Positions 41,948 through 51,537 of a stretch of DNA of 64,000 nt are shown here, in pieces. Position numbers and translations under genes: made by a program. This DNA comes from Arthrobacter sp. cf158 (GTDB lineage: Bacteria; Actinomycetota; Actinomycetes; Actinomycetales; Micrococcaceae): positions 346,540-410,539 of the forward strand of contig NZ_FNNR01000005.1 of the NCBI RefSeq assembly GCF_900106835.1, in the 5' to 3' direction. The notes below the pieces were generated by a model that was not told the origin of the DNA, did no database searches, and was given only the letters and a program-made list of their open reading frames with translations. Numbering within the stretch: the stretch's first letter is position 1; each line of letters begins with the position of its first letter.

Positions 41948-42694
41948 ATGAACTTTGACTTTTCCATCTTTTGGAACGCTCTGACGTCGCTAAATTATGT
42001 TAGTGGCGCGGTCCTTGCGATTCTGCTGGCGGTTCTCGCCATGGTGCTTGGCACCGTACTCGGTTTTCTCATTGCCTTGGCTCGTAGCTCTGGTAAACGC
42101 TGGCTGGTAACGCTGTCCGGCGTCTATGTGGGGGTCTTTCGTGGCCTGCCCACTCTGCTAATTCTGCTACTGGCATGGAATGCTGCGCCGCAGCTGATTC
42201 CGGCCCTCCGCTCGGAAGCCTACAGCCCGTTTGTCGCCGCATTAATCTCGCTCACCTTGGTTCAAGCGGCCTACATGGCAGAAATTATCCGCTCTGCTTT
42301 ACTCAGCGTGGACGCGGGTCAGCCTTTGGCTGCGAGAGCGCTCGGGCTGACACCTGTCCAAACCATGATTCGCGTGGTGATCCCACAAGCAATTCGCATA
42401 GCTATTCCCCCGACGGGCAGCGAACTAATCAACACCATTAAGTACACGAGCCTGGCGAGCGTGATCTCACTGCGTGAGTTGCTGACCACAGCACAAAGCG
42501 GTGTATCCACAACGTTCCGTTACGCAGAATTTTACGCGGCGGCAGCTATCTACTACCTGGTTATCGTGACGGTCGTGACGGTCGTGCAGTCGCAGCTGGA
42601 GCGAAAATTCCTTTGGACGTCGAAAGATTTGCCGTCCGCTTCGCAGCCCGAACCAGGGACCGTTACCCTCGACTTGAAAGGAACGAAGGCATGA
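41948..42694 (+). CDS. polar amino acid ABC transporter, permease
   Basis: 248 residues, about five helices. The HisM/GlnP-type EAA loop reads AARALGLTPVQTMIRVVIPQAIRIAIPP, and GVYVGVFRGLPTLLILLL is the typical early segment. One permease gene is present, so it probably homodimerises. The stop overlaps the ATPase start (ATGA). Similar to 62022-62738. Confidence 0.9.
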   Translation: MNFDFSIFWNALTSLNYVSGAVLAILLAVLAMVLGTVLGFLIALARSSGKRWLVTLSGVYVGVFRGLPTLLILLLAWNAAPQLIPALRSEAYSPFVAALISLTLVQAAYMAEIIRSALLSVDAGQPLAARALGLTPVQTMIRVVIPQAIRIAIPPTGSELINTIKYTSLASVISLRELLTTAQSGVSTTFRYAEFYAAAAIYYLVIVTVVTVVQSQLERKFLWTSKDLPSASQPEPGTVTLDLKGTKA

Positions 42695-43467
42695 TCCCTT
42701 CAACAATCGAGCCACTGCTCAGTGTTTCAGATCTAGCCAAGAGCTATGGTGCGAACGAAATTCTCAAGGGGGTCAACTTCTCGATCAAGGCGGGAGAGGT
42801 GAAGGCCATCCTCGGTGCGTCGGGGTCTGGGAAGAGCACTATGCTCCGCCTGATCGCTCTTTTGGAGCGGGCCGACCGTGGGGAGATCGTATTAGCTGGC
42901 CGCCGCCTCGGAGTCGCCGATCGTGCGGGAAAGGATACAGCCGCATCGGAGCGGCAGCTCGCTCACCAACGTCGCGACGTAGGAATGGTCTTCCAACAAT
43001 TCAATCTCTTCCCCCATATGGATGCGCTGCACAACGTGGCCCTCGCGCTGACCATCGTGCAGAAGGTGCGGAAACACGAGGCGCTGGAAGCCGCTGCGGA
43101 GATGCTTAACCGAGTCGGTCTCGGGAACCGGAGCCATAAATATCCGCGTGAACTTTCAGGTGGACAACAACAGCGAGTAGCGATTGCACGCGCTTTGGTA
43201 CTGAACCCGTCGGTGTTGCTGTTTGACGAACCAACTTCAGCGCTGGATGTAGAACTGGTCGGTGAGGTACTCAAAGTGATGGAAAGCCTCGCAGCAGATG
43301 GCATGACAATGATCGTCGTTACCCACGAGATCGGCTTCGCTAAGCGGGTCGCGGATGAAGTCTTGATGTTTGACCGTGGCAGCATCATAGAGCAGGCCGA
43401 TCCCGAGACCTTCTTTGGATCACCCGCGCACGAGCGGACGCGAAGCTTCCTCAGCCACGTCCGATGA
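42691..43467 (+). CDS. polar amino acid ABC transporter, ATPase
   Basis: 258 residues. Walker A GASGSGKST, Q-loop VFQQFNLFPH, signature LSGGQQQR, Walker B VLLFDEPTSALD and switch histidine VVTHE are all intact. It is the GlnQ/HisP type. The ATG overlapping the permease stop is used; a longer frame only extends into the permease gene. It powers import by the two preceding proteins. Confidence 0.93.
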   Translation: MIPSTIEPLLSVSDLAKSYGANEILKGVNFSIKAGEVKAILGASGSGKSTMLRLIALLERADRGEIVLAGRRLGVADRAGKDTAASERQLAHQRRDVGMVFQQFNLFPHMDALHNVALALTIVQKVRKHEALEAAAEMLNRVGLGNRSHKYPRELSGGQQQRVAIARALVLNPSVLLFDEPTSALDVELVGEVLKVMESLAADGMTMIVVTHEIGFAKRVADEVLMFDRGSIIEQADPETFFGSPAHERTRSFLSHVR

Positions 43468-43569
43468 AAGTGTTTTGTGCAGGCTAGGCGTACCTCCACA
43501 TTGGTCGAATGGCACAACCAGGTTCACCGCAACAACAGAACCTGCAAAAAGCGCCAGCATGAAAATGGC

Positions 43570-43603
43570 GATCCCCTCGTGGCCAGCGAGTCACGAGGGG
43601 ATC
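43570..43603. terminator. bidirectional hairpin between the ABC ATPase and deoR
   Basis: Perfect 12-bp stem GATCCCCTCGTG (43570-43581) with 43592-43603 and a 10-base loop, followed by TATTTACTT; lies between convergent genes. Confidence 0.82.
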
Positions 43604-43702
43604 CTATTTACTTACAAGGTTCGTCACAGGGGCGCGCTCGGACATGAACTGGTTGGACGTCCGGTCATGTGCACTATGGGCTAGAACGCTCCGGCCTGGC
43701 AC

Positions 43703-44494
43703 CTAGTCACCGGTTGTCGCAAAGTTCGAGGCATTTGCCTGCTCAACCTTGATGCCGGCTGCGAGAAATTTCCGCACTTGTTCCGGGTCGGCGCCGTCAT
43801 CGGTGACCAGGGTCCAGGGGAGCGCGAGTCGTGCCCACGCGTGGAAGGGCCGGAGGCCGAGCTTGGACGAGTCGGCGAGGACGTAGACGTCGTTGCCGCG
43901 GCGGGCCATGAGTTCCTTAAGGCGCGTCTGGGCATGGTCCGCTTCACAGATGCCGTCCTCGGCGGTGACGGCGTCCGCGCCGAGGAACACCCGGTCGAAG
44001 CTCATCCGTTCCAAGGCCGCTTCAGCGAGTGGGCCTACGAAGCTCTGGCTCACATTCCGGAGGCGGCCGCCGAGGCAGTCCACCTCAATGCCTTCGGATT
44101 CGGCGAGTTCCTGCATGATGTTCAGACCCGGTGTGGTCACGGACAGCTTCTCGAACTTTTGCAGTTCATGGGCGAGCGCGCCAACGGTGGAGCCGGCGTC
44201 GAGGAGGATACTTTCTCCGGGGATGATCAATGCTGCGGCCCAACGGGCGATGGCATGCTTCTGCTCAAAGGCCTCGCCGGTTCGTTGCCGTAGCGACGCC
44301 TCGGGGTGGGCTCCCAATGCCATGGCGCCGCCGTAGGTGCGGGCCAGCCGGCCTTGCCCGTTCAAGAGCGCCAAGTCGCGGCGGATGGTTGAGGCAGTTA
44401 CCTCGAACCGGGCGGAGAGTTCCTCCACCGAGGCAAGGCCGGTGGTGACGGCGAGGTGGTAGATTTCCTCGCGCCGCGCGTTTGCGCTGAGCAT
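43703..44494 (-). CDS. DeoR-family regulator
   Basis: 263 residues. N-terminal HTH with SANARREEIYHLAV and LSARFEVTASTIRRDLALL, then the DeoR sugar-phosphate-sensing domain with DAGSTVGALAHEL, TPGLNIMQELAE and FLGADAV. The start has GGAAGGAG seven bases upstream. It follows the kinase/dehydrogenase fusion gene by 94 bases. DeoR proteins respond to phosphorylated sugars; here a phosphorylated four-carbon acid sugar or triose phosphate is likely. Tandem palindromes at 47046-47082 are the probable binding sites. Confidence 0.88.
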   Translation of the reverse strand: MLSANARREEIYHLAVTTGLASVEELSARFEVTASTIRRDLALLNGQGRLARTYGGAMALGAHPEASLRQRTGEAFEQKHAIARWAAALIIPGESILLDAGSTVGALAHELQKFEKLSVTTPGLNIMQELAESEGIEVDCLGGRLRNVSQSFVGPLAEAALERMSFDRVFLGADAVTAEDGICEADHAQTRLKELMARRGNDVYVLADSSKLGLRPFHAWARLALPWTLVTDDGADPEQVRKFLAAGIKVEQANASNFATTGD

Positions 44495-44588
44495 TCCCGG
44501 TCTCCTTCCCGTGGCCGTGGTTACCATGCTAGTTCCGCCCGCGGGCAAGTGCCCGCCGCACCGCCGCCCGCTTCCATCACTACAAGAC

Positions 44589-46970
44589 CTATCCGTCCAG
44601 GGCGGGGCGGGTGGCCATCTCGGCAGCCTGGTGCAGCGCCTCCACCATGGACCGCGGATCGGCGATGGCCTTGCCGGCGATGTCGAACGCGGTGCCGTGA
44701 TCCACGGACGTGCGGATCACCGGCAGGCCCACGGTGATGTTCACGCCGGCTTCAATCCCCAGCACCTTCACCGGGCCGTGTCCTTGGTCGTGGTACATGG
44801 CAACGACGAGGTCGTAGTCGCCGCGCCCGGCCAGGAAGAACAGGGTGTCTGCGGGCAGCGGGCCCACCGCGTTGATGCCGGCCGCTTGTGCGGCTTTAAC
44901 TCCGGGTTCGATCTTCTCCGCTTCCTCGCCCTGTCCGAACAGTCCGTTCTCGCCGGCGTGCGGGTTGATGGCGCAGACGCCTATCTTCGGGTTAGGGATT
45001 CCGGACCGGACCAGTGCCTCGTGGCCGCGGCGGATGGTGCGCTCCACCAGGTCCGGGTTGATCTTGCGGACGGCGTCCATCAGACCGATGTGCGTGGTCA
45101 CGTGGATCACCCGGATCTTGGGAGTGGAGAGCATCATGGATACTTCTTCCGTCCCGGTAAGGTGCGCCAGCAGTTCAGTGTGCCCGGGGTAGATGTGGCC
45201 CGCCGAGTGGAGTGCCTCCTTGTTCAGCGGCGCCGTGCAGATGGCCTGCACCTTGCCTGCCATCGCAAGCTCGCTGGCCACCCGGATGTACTCGTACGCG
45301 CCGTGCCCGGCCACGGGGGAGAGCTGCCCCCATGGCAGGTCTTCAGGCAGCAGGGCCAGATCTATCACGTTCACGCGGCCTGGCGTGAACACCGCGTCCT
45401 CCACGTTCGTGATGCTCTGGATGTCCGCCTCGATGCCCAGGACGTCCGCGGCCTGGCGAAGGCGCAGCGCGTCGCCGATCACCACGGGACGGCACTCGGC
45501 GTTGCTCTGTGGATCCAGCACGGCGGCCACCACCACCTCCGGCCCCACCCCAGCGCCGTCGCCCATGGTCACGGCTACGTAGGGGAGTTCGTTCTGCTCG
45601 GTCTTGATACCTGCGGTGCTTGTCATTTCTGCTCCAGTTGGTTCGGAAGTCGTGCGGGGGGAAGCGGTGGTGGGAGCCTGCGTCGATTGGCCGCGGCGCT
45701 CCCTGATTTCGTTGTAGAGCTGTAAGAGGGCATGGTCGTCGCCGAAGCTGCCGGGTTTGGTTCCCACCAGCGTTCCGTCGTCGGCGCAGCTGAGCACCGC
45801 TCCGTGCTGCACGGACGTGACCGGCACCAGCCGGTGAAGGCCGACGGCGTCCAGGACTTCCCGGGCCGTCTCGCCGCCGGTGAGGATCAGGTCGGCCGTT
45901 GTTCCTCGCGATGCTTGGGCAGCGAAGGTGGACAGGTCCTGGACAATGCCGGCGGCGGCGGATGGGTACACTTTCCCTCCTGCTACGGTGACGGCCACGT
46001 TGGCACCTGCCGTCAGGAGGTGCTGTACTTCGTCGAGCTGCGTTTGATAGGCCCCCAGCGCATCGGCCCGCTGCGGCTTCAGCCTCACGACGGTGAAGTT
46101 GTACGTTTCCAGCTGCGCCAGTTGCGCCTGCGCTGTTGGGGATGCGGAGCCGACGACGGCGAGCACCGGCCTGGCGCCTTGCTGCGGTGGGGTGGTGAAT
46201 TGGTCCGCTCGTGCTTCGGATTGCGCGTTCTGCGCATGTTGGGCAGCGGATCGTTGCGTAGCGAACCTCTGCGCAAGGACGTCGGCGGTCCCGCCTGTGC
46301 CAACCAGGACGATGCGGCGGTTGCCAGCTTGGAAGCCCAGATGCAGTAGCGCATCAACCACATTCTGGAGGTCGCCGAGCGTTTCGCCGTCGGCCACGGT
46401 TATGGAGGGCTGACTGGATTCCAGCACGGCGGACATTTTCTGGAGCAGCATTCCCGAGCGGACCGCGGCCAGATCCAGGGCCTGCACAGACGCAGGGTTG
46501 CCCGGACGGAGCAGCGAGGGAATATCAGCCGGAGGTTCCAAGAGCTCGGCCTGCCACAGGTTCGTCTCCGCCAAGGCAACGCCGGCCACCAGGGGTTCTC
46601 CGTTCTGGACTGAACGCTGCAACTGGGGGAGAGCGCCTGCTATAACGGCGTGGAAACCCAAGGCAGTCAATGCAGCCACCTCGGCGCGGATGTTCCCGCG
46701 CCACAGTGAGTCGATTTTCTTGAAGGCAACCTGCGCCCCGGATGCTGCGGGACTGGAGAAGGCATCCCTGGTTAGCGCTTCGGCGGTGGGCCCGGGAAGT
46801 GCGCGGGAGTGCGTGTCGGTGACCACGACGTCGGTGGCGGGCACAGCGCAGGAGGAACCGCCGTCGTATGTTCCCAGCAGGACTTGCGCGGAGAAGCCGT
46901 GCTGGACAAAGCAGTAGCCAACCTCGGCGGCGCCGGAGAAATCGTCGGCCTGCACATATACAGAAGCCAC
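44589..46970 (-). CDS. fusion of four-carbon acid-sugar kinase (DUF1537) and PdxA2-type dehydrogenase
   Basis: 793 residues. Residues 1 to about 435 form a DUF1537 kinase: VQADDFSGAAEVG at the N terminus, FKKIDSLWRGNI, VVGSASPTAQAQL and the ATP-site LTGGETAREVL. A Thr/Ser/Pro linker (about 436-465) leads to a PdxA2 domain: VTMGDGAGVGPEV, CTAPLNKEALH with GHTELLAHLTG, NPHAGENGLFG and MYHDQGHGPVK with the metal histidines. The pair phosphorylates D-threonate or D-erythronate and oxidatively decarboxylates the 4-phosphate to dihydroxyacetone phosphate. The start is a GTG with GAGGAG upstream. The two activities are normally separate proteins. Confidence 0.88.
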   Translation of the reverse strand: MASVYVQADDFSGAAEVGYCFVQHGFSAQVLLGTYDGGSSCAVPATDVVVTDTHSRALPGPTAEALTRDAFSSPAASGAQVAFKKIDSLWRGNIRAEVAALTALGFHAVIAGALPQLQRSVQNGEPLVAGVALAETNLWQAELLEPPADIPSLLRPGNPASVQALDLAAVRSGMLLQKMSAVLESSQPSITVADGETLGDLQNVVDALLHLGFQAGNRRIVLVGTGGTADVLAQRFATQRSAAQHAQNAQSEARADQFTTPPQQGARPVLAVVGSASPTAQAQLAQLETYNFTVVRLKPQRADALGAYQTQLDEVQHLLTAGANVAVTVAGGKVYPSAAAGIVQDLSTFAAQASRGTTADLILTGGETAREVLDAVGLHRLVPVTSVQHGAVLSCADDGTLVGTKPGSFGDDHALLQLYNEIRERRGQSTQAPTTASPRTTSEPTGAEMTSTAGIKTEQNELPYVAVTMGDGAGVGPEVVVAAVLDPQSNAECRPVVIGDALRLRQAADVLGIEADIQSITNVEDAVFTPGRVNVIDLALLPEDLPWGQLSPVAGHGAYEYIRVASELAMAGKVQAICTAPLNKEALHSAGHIYPGHTELLAHLTGTEEVSMMLSTPKIRVIHVTTHIGLMDAVRKINPDLVERTIRRGHEALVRSGIPNPKIGVCAINPHAGENGLFGQGEEAEKIEPGVKAAQAAGINAVGPLPADTLFFLAGRGDYDLVVAMYHDQGHGPVKVLGIEAGVNITVGLPVIRTSVDHGTAFDIAGKAIADPRSMVEALHQAAEMATRPALDG
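45624..45635 (-). promoter_or_regulatory. possible internal ribosome site and start for free PdxA2
   Basis: GGAG (complement of 45632-45635), five bases, then ATG (complement of 45624-45626) in the linker, in frame. It would yield a separate 345-residue PdxA2 as well as the fusion. Confidence 0.5.
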
Positions 46971-47045
46971 GTTGCTCCTCTCTCGTCATTTGTCGGTTGG
47001 AACCCCGCCGTTCAGCGGGAAGCTTTTCAACATTCTGACACGGTT

Positions 47046-47082
47046 GCGCGAATCGCGCTAGAAGGGTTGCGCAAATTGCGCA
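47046..47082. promoter_or_regulatory. two tandem palindromic operators, probable DeoR sites
   Basis: GCGCGAATCGCGC (47046-47058) and TGCGCAAATTGCGCA (47068-47082) are both perfect palindromes with centres 23 bases apart, about two helical turns, in the divergent promoter between the fusion gene and the ABC operon. Confidence 0.7.
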
Positions 47083-47163
47083 TGGGTGGCAAAGTGATGG
47101 ACACAACATTCGGCGCAGCCATCAGGCCGGCAGCCGTCCCCCCGATCTACCGAGAGGTCAACG

Positions 47164-48738
47164 ATGACCGTTCTTCCTCAAGGACGTGAGATTTCCCGGC
47201 GCCGCCTGATCCAGTTCGGTGCGGCCGCAGGGTTTCTGCTGGGAACTGGCAGCCTCGCCGGCTGCGCCGGACCCACGGGCCTGCCAGGACCCAGTACCCT
47301 GACATTGGCCCTCAACCGGTCCCTGGTCAGCCTGGACAATAAGCTCAATCAGTTCGACGCCGCCGTCACTGTGCAGCGCTCGGTCCGCCAGGGCCTCACC
47401 GCGATCGGCCCCGAAACCGAGCCCATCCTGGTCCTGGCCGAGCGCTTCGAGATGACCGCCCCCACTGAGTGGACCGTCACCCTCCGGGAGGGTATCCGAT
47501 ACTCGGATGGCAGCCCGGTCAAGATTGAGGACGTAGCCACCGCACTGAAGATGTACCAGCAGGTACAGGGCTCGTTCGTGGCCGGATTCTTCCCCGAATT
47601 CCCCCAGGTGGTACCGGTGGATGAGCGTACCTTCAAGATGGTGTCCAAGAAGCCTGTTCCCATCCTGGACTCGCTCATGAGCATGATCCTGATAACCCCT
47701 GCGGCGCAGAACAAGCCGGAGGAACTGCAGGACGGCGTGGGCACCGGACCCTACGTTGTTACCAAGTTCAACCGTGGCGCCGGTACTTACAGCCTGGCCC
47801 GCAACGAGAACTACTGGGGTCCCAAACCCGGGATTGAGAACGTCGAAGTCCGCTTCCTTCCCGAGGAATCCAGCCGCGTCATCGCCTTGCGCAGCGGCGA
47901 AGTGGACATCATCGATTCCATCACCCCGGATTCGCGCGAACAGCTTGCCGGACTACCCGGCGTCCAGCTCAAGGAAGCATCGAGCCTCCGCCTGAACCAG
48001 ATCTTCTACAACTTCCGCAAGCCCGCTGGCCACCCCTTGGCCGACGTCCGTGTCCGAGAAGCCCTCAGCTGGGCGATTGACGGTGAGGCGCTGGTCAAAG
48101 ATGTTCTGGTGGACTCCGTCAGCGCGGCCGAAGGCGTCACTCCGGGCAGCCTGACCGGCTATCACAAGACCGGCACGTACACCTACGATCCCGAGAAGGC
48201 CAAAGCACGGCTCGCCGAACTCGGCGTCGAGGACCTGACTTTGAAGATCATCTGGGAAACCGGCGAGTTCGCCTCCGACACCTCCGTGATGGAAGCCCTG
48301 GTGGAGATGTTCGGCAACATCGGAGTGAAGACGGAGCTGCAACAGTTCGAGCCCGGTGGCAATATCCTCGCGTGGCGCCAGGGCAAGCAGGGTGACTGGG
48401 ACTTGCTGGGCAACGGCTTCAGCAGCCCCACGGGCTTGGCCATCACCATGATGCAGGGCATGTACGCCGGAACCCCTGAAAAGGAAGCCACCCGCGATAC
48501 GTACCAGGGCTACGTCTTCCCCGAAGTGCAGGCCAAGATCCAAGCCGCTTCCTCCGAAGTTGACCCCACCAAGCGGCAGGAACTGCTGGCCCAGGCGCAG
48601 CAAGCCATCTGGGACACGTGGCCTTGCGCCTGGGCCTTCGTGCCCAAATCCGTGCTCGCCCAGCGCGACCGGGTGTCCGGCGTCAACCTGGCGCCCACCA
48701 ACTCCTACCCGCTCGTCGATGCACGGCTGGAGGCATAA
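47164..48738 (+). CDS. dipeptide/oligosaccharide-type ABC binding lipoprotein (Tat-exported)
   Basis: 524 residues, SBP family 5. The signal has a twin-arginine motif (SRRRLIQF) and a lipobox LAGC, so it is folded before export and lipid-anchored. Family features: TLREGIRYSDGSPVKIEDVATALKMY, GTGPYVVTKFNRG and VREALSWAIDGEAL. It is the first gene of the plus-strand operon. Given the acid-sugar enzymes, the cargo is probably a sugar acid or its glycoside, not a peptide. Confidence 0.9.
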   Translation: MTVLPQGREISRRRLIQFGAAAGFLLGTGSLAGCAGPTGLPGPSTLTLALNRSLVSLDNKLNQFDAAVTVQRSVRQGLTAIGPETEPILVLAERFEMTAPTEWTVTLREGIRYSDGSPVKIEDVATALKMYQQVQGSFVAGFFPEFPQVVPVDERTFKMVSKKPVPILDSLMSMILITPAAQNKPEELQDGVGTGPYVVTKFNRGAGTYSLARNENYWGPKPGIENVEVRFLPEESSRVIALRSGEVDIIDSITPDSREQLAGLPGVQLKEASSLRLNQIFYNFRKPAGHPLADVRVREALSWAIDGEALVKDVLVDSVSAAEGVTPGSLTGYHKTGTYTYDPEKAKARLAELGVEDLTLKIIWETGEFASDTSVMEALVEMFGNIGVKTELQQFEPGGNILAWRQGKQGDWDLLGNGFSSPTGLAITMMQGMYAGTPEKEATRDTYQGYVFPEVQAKIQAASSEVDPTKRQELLAQAQQAIWDTWPCAWAFVPKSVLAQRDRVSGVNLAPTNSYPLVDARLEA

Positions 48739-48741
48739 GCC

Positions 48742-49677
48742 ATGACGAACTACATCCTGAAACGCCTGGGACAGGGCCTGCTGACAGTGTTCCTCACGGT
48801 GTCCACCGTGTTCATCCTGATCCGCATGGCCCCGGGCGATCCCGCGGTCTCCTATGCCGGACCGCTGGCCACCACCGAACAGCTCGACGCCGTCCGGGAA
48901 CAGTTCGGCCTCAACAAGCCCGTGCTGGAGCAGTACTGGATCTTCCTGCAGCAATTGTTCACCGGCAACCTGGGACAGTCCTACTCCTTCCAGGCACCCG
49001 CCATGGTGGTGGTGGCCGAGCGTATGCCCTACACGCTGACCCTCGCCACCGCAGCCATCCTCCTCACCGCCGTCGTCGCCATCCCACTGGGCGTATGGAT
49101 GTCCCGCCGTCCGGACACCGGACGCGAGTTCGGCGTCAACGTCCTCACCATCGCCGGGCAATCCATGCCCGACTTTTGGACAGGCATCATGCTCCTCACC
49201 GGCTTCGCCGTGCTGATCCCCATCTTCCCGGCCTCCGGCTTCGCTACCTGGGGTGGGCTGGTCCTGCCCACCATCACCATCGCCATCCTGCAGATAGCTC
49301 TGATCTCCCGCATGGTCCGGCGCGAAATGACCGCCAACTTTGCCGCCCCGTATCTTACTGTGGCCCGCTCCCGAGGCGTCAGGAACTCGATGCTGACGTG
49401 GCGCTACGCCATGGGCAACTCCGCTATCCCCGTCTTCACCGCCCTTGGCACCCGCTTCGCCGCGATGCTCAACGGCGTGGTGGTGGTGGAGGTGGTGTTC
49501 GCCTGGCCAGGCGTCGGCTCCCTGATCGTTCGGGCACTCGAAACCCGCGATTACCCCCTGATCCAGGCCACGGTCCTGCTCACCGCGTTGCTCGCGGTCG
49601 GTGTCCAGCTACTCATTGACCTCGCCTACCCGCTTCTTGATCCCCGCGTTCGTCTTGGAAAGGCGGCAACAGCATGA
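48742..49677 (+). CDS. DppB-like ABC permease
   Basis: 311 residues, six helices. N-terminal YILKRLGQGLLTVFLTVSTVF, RMAPGDPA and the EAA loop ARSRGVRNSMLTWRYAMGNS mark the DppB/OppB family. It begins three bases after the binding protein stop and overlaps the next permease by ATGA. Confidence 0.92.
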   Translation: MTNYILKRLGQGLLTVFLTVSTVFILIRMAPGDPAVSYAGPLATTEQLDAVREQFGLNKPVLEQYWIFLQQLFTGNLGQSYSFQAPAMVVVAERMPYTLTLATAAILLTAVVAIPLGVWMSRRPDTGREFGVNVLTIAGQSMPDFWTGIMLLTGFAVLIPIFPASGFATWGGLVLPTITIAILQIALISRMVRREMTANFAAPYLTVARSRGVRNSMLTWRYAMGNSAIPVFTALGTRFAAMLNGVVVVEVVFAWPGVGSLIVRALETRDYPLIQATVLLTALLAVGVQLLIDLAYPLLDPRVRLGKAATA

Positions 49678-50612
49678 GCCTCGACACCGCAACCCCCGCT
49701 GGACCCGGAAGCCCCGCAGGGCAACCGGCCCGGCAGCCCAGTCCCAGCGCAGTCACCAAAGCGGACATCGCCAAGGCGGGCGCCACCCGCCGTCGCAACG
49801 CTGCCAAGTGGAAGCTCATAGTGGGAACCATCTGCACGCTGCTGGTGATGATCCCCATCATTCTGGCCCAGGAGCTCCCGCTGCCTGACGCCAACTTCCA
49901 GGACCTCTCCGCACGGCGCCTCCCGCCGCTCACGGACGGGCACCTGTTCGGCACTGACCAGCTGGGCCGAGACCTCCTTTCCCGCGTCCTGCACGGCGGC
50001 CAGGTCTCGCTGACAATCGGCGTGCTTGCCGTGCTGGTCTCCGGCGCCATCGGCATCATCCTCGGCGCGGCCGCCGGCTACTTCGGTGGCTGGGTGGACA
50101 CGGTTGTCTCGCGTGTCCTCGAGGCCCAGATGTCGTTGCCGCTGCTCATGATGCTGTTGCTGGTGGTTGCCTTGTTCGGCCCCTCCATCCCGGTCATCAC
50201 GTTCGTGATCGCTATCGCCCAATGGCCGGAAGTGGCCCGACTTACCCGCTCCATGGTGCTGGTGGAACGCGAAAAGCCGTACGTCTCGGCGGCCCGGATC
50301 CTGGGATTGCATCGGGTCCAGATCCTTATCCAGCACATCATTCCCAATGTCATCAAGCAGGCAACCCTGGTGGTCCTGCTCCTGCTGGCCCAAGCTGTGC
50401 TGCTCGAATCAGCCCTCAGCTTCCTCGGCGCCGGTCCGCAGCGGCCGTTCGCAACGTGGGGCCGCATCATCTCCGATGGCCAGGACTACATCACCACCTC
50501 CTGGTGGATGGTCACCCTGCCCGGCCTGGTGATCGTGCTCATGGTGGTTGGCGTGAACCTGCTGGGTGACGGCCTTCGCGACCGTCCCCGCCGCAAGAAG
50601 AAGGGTGCCTGA
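49674..50612 (+). CDS. DppC-like ABC permease
   Basis: 312 residues. A Pro/Ala-rich cytosolic leader of about 45 residues precedes helix 1; HLFGTDQLGRDLLSRVLHGGQ and the EAA loop ARILGLHRVQILIQHIIPN are diagnostic of DppC/OppC. It partners the DppB-like subunit in the membrane channel. Confidence 0.92.
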   Translation: MSLDTATPAGPGSPAGQPARQPSPSAVTKADIAKAGATRRRNAAKWKLIVGTICTLLVMIPIILAQELPLPDANFQDLSARRLPPLTDGHLFGTDQLGRDLLSRVLHGGQVSLTIGVLAVLVSGAIGIILGAAAGYFGGWVDTVVSRVLEAQMSLPLLMMLLLVVALFGPSIPVITFVIAIAQWPEVARLTRSMVLVEREKPYVSAARILGLHRVQILIQHIIPNVIKQATLVVLLLLAQAVLLESALSFLGAGPQRPFATWGRIISDGQDYITTSWWMVTLPGLVIVLMVVGVNLLGDGLRDRPRRKKKGA

Positions 50613-50613
50613 C

Positions 50614-51537
50614 ATGACTGCACAACCCGCATCGCAGCCCGCGTTCAAAGAGCAGCCGCTGCTGGAAGTCCGCGATTTCCAGGTGGAGCTGATCACCGAG
50701 GCCGGAATCGTCCGTGCCGTGGACTCCGTCAGCTTCAGCATTCACCGGGGCGAGACGGTCACCATCATCGGCGAGTCAGGCTCCGGGAAGTCGACGACGG
50801 CGATGGGCGTCCTCCGCCTGCTGCCCGAGGACCTGGCCGTACTGTCCGGCACAGTGCTGATTGACGGCGTCGACATCACCGCCGACCCCAAGGCGATTAA
50901 CAAGGTCCGAGGCAAGACCCTCGCCCTGATCCCGCAGGACCCCATGACTGCGCTGAGCCCGGTGCATTCGATCGGCAGCCAGCTGTTCGAAGCCATCCGG
51001 ATCTCAGGGGCCGCGTCCGCAAAGGACAAGGGTGCGCTGCAGGCCCGCGCCGTCCGGCTGTTGGAGCAGGTGCACATTCCAACACCGGAGAAGCAGCTTA
51101 AGAAATACCCGCACCAGCTCTCCGGCGGCATGCTGCAGCGTGTGCTGATCGCCATCGCACTGGCCAGCGAGCCGCAACTCCTGGTGGCGGACGAGCCGAC
51201 GTCGGCCCTGGATGTGACTGTGCAGGGAGGCATCCTGGACCTGCTGCTGGAACTCCAGGAGCAGCGCGGCATCGGCATCCTGATGATCACGCACGACCTC
51301 GGCGTGGCCCGGCTGATTTCGGACCGCATCCACGTGATGAAGGACGGCGCGTTTGTGGAGTCGGGCGAAGTCCAGCAGATCGTGGACCACCCCGCCACCG
51401 AGTACACCCGCAAACTGCTGGCCGCCGTGCCCGTGCTGGGTCCGTGGGACGAGACACCCCCCGGATCCCGCCCCACGCAGGCCGCCTCCGCCGGCAGCAG
51501 CCAAGCCCTGACCCAGACCGGAGCAACCCATGAGTAA
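50614..51537 (+). CDS. DppD-like ABC ATPase
   Basis: 307 residues. Walker A GESGSGKST, Q-loop IPQDPMTALSPV, signature LSGGMLQR, Walker B LLVADEPTSALD and the OppD/DppD C-terminal extension with YTRKLLAAVP. The ATG lies one base after the DppC stop; an upstream frame is discarded. The C-terminal tail is Ala/Ser/Thr-rich. The 3' end overlaps the next gene by eight bases. Confidence 0.92.
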   Translation: MTAQPASQPAFKEQPLLEVRDFQVELITEAGIVRAVDSVSFSIHRGETVTIIGESGSGKSTTAMGVLRLLPEDLAVLSGTVLIDGVDITADPKAINKVRGKTLALIPQDPMTALSPVHSIGSQLFEAIRISGAASAKDKGALQARAVRLLEQVHIPTPEKQLKKYPHQLSGGMLQRVLIAIALASEPQLLVADEPTSALDVTVQGGILDLLLELQEQRGIGILMITHDLGVARLISDRIHVMKDGAFVESGEVQQIVDHPATEYTRKLLAAVPVLGPWDETPPGSRPTQAASAGSSQALTQTGATHE

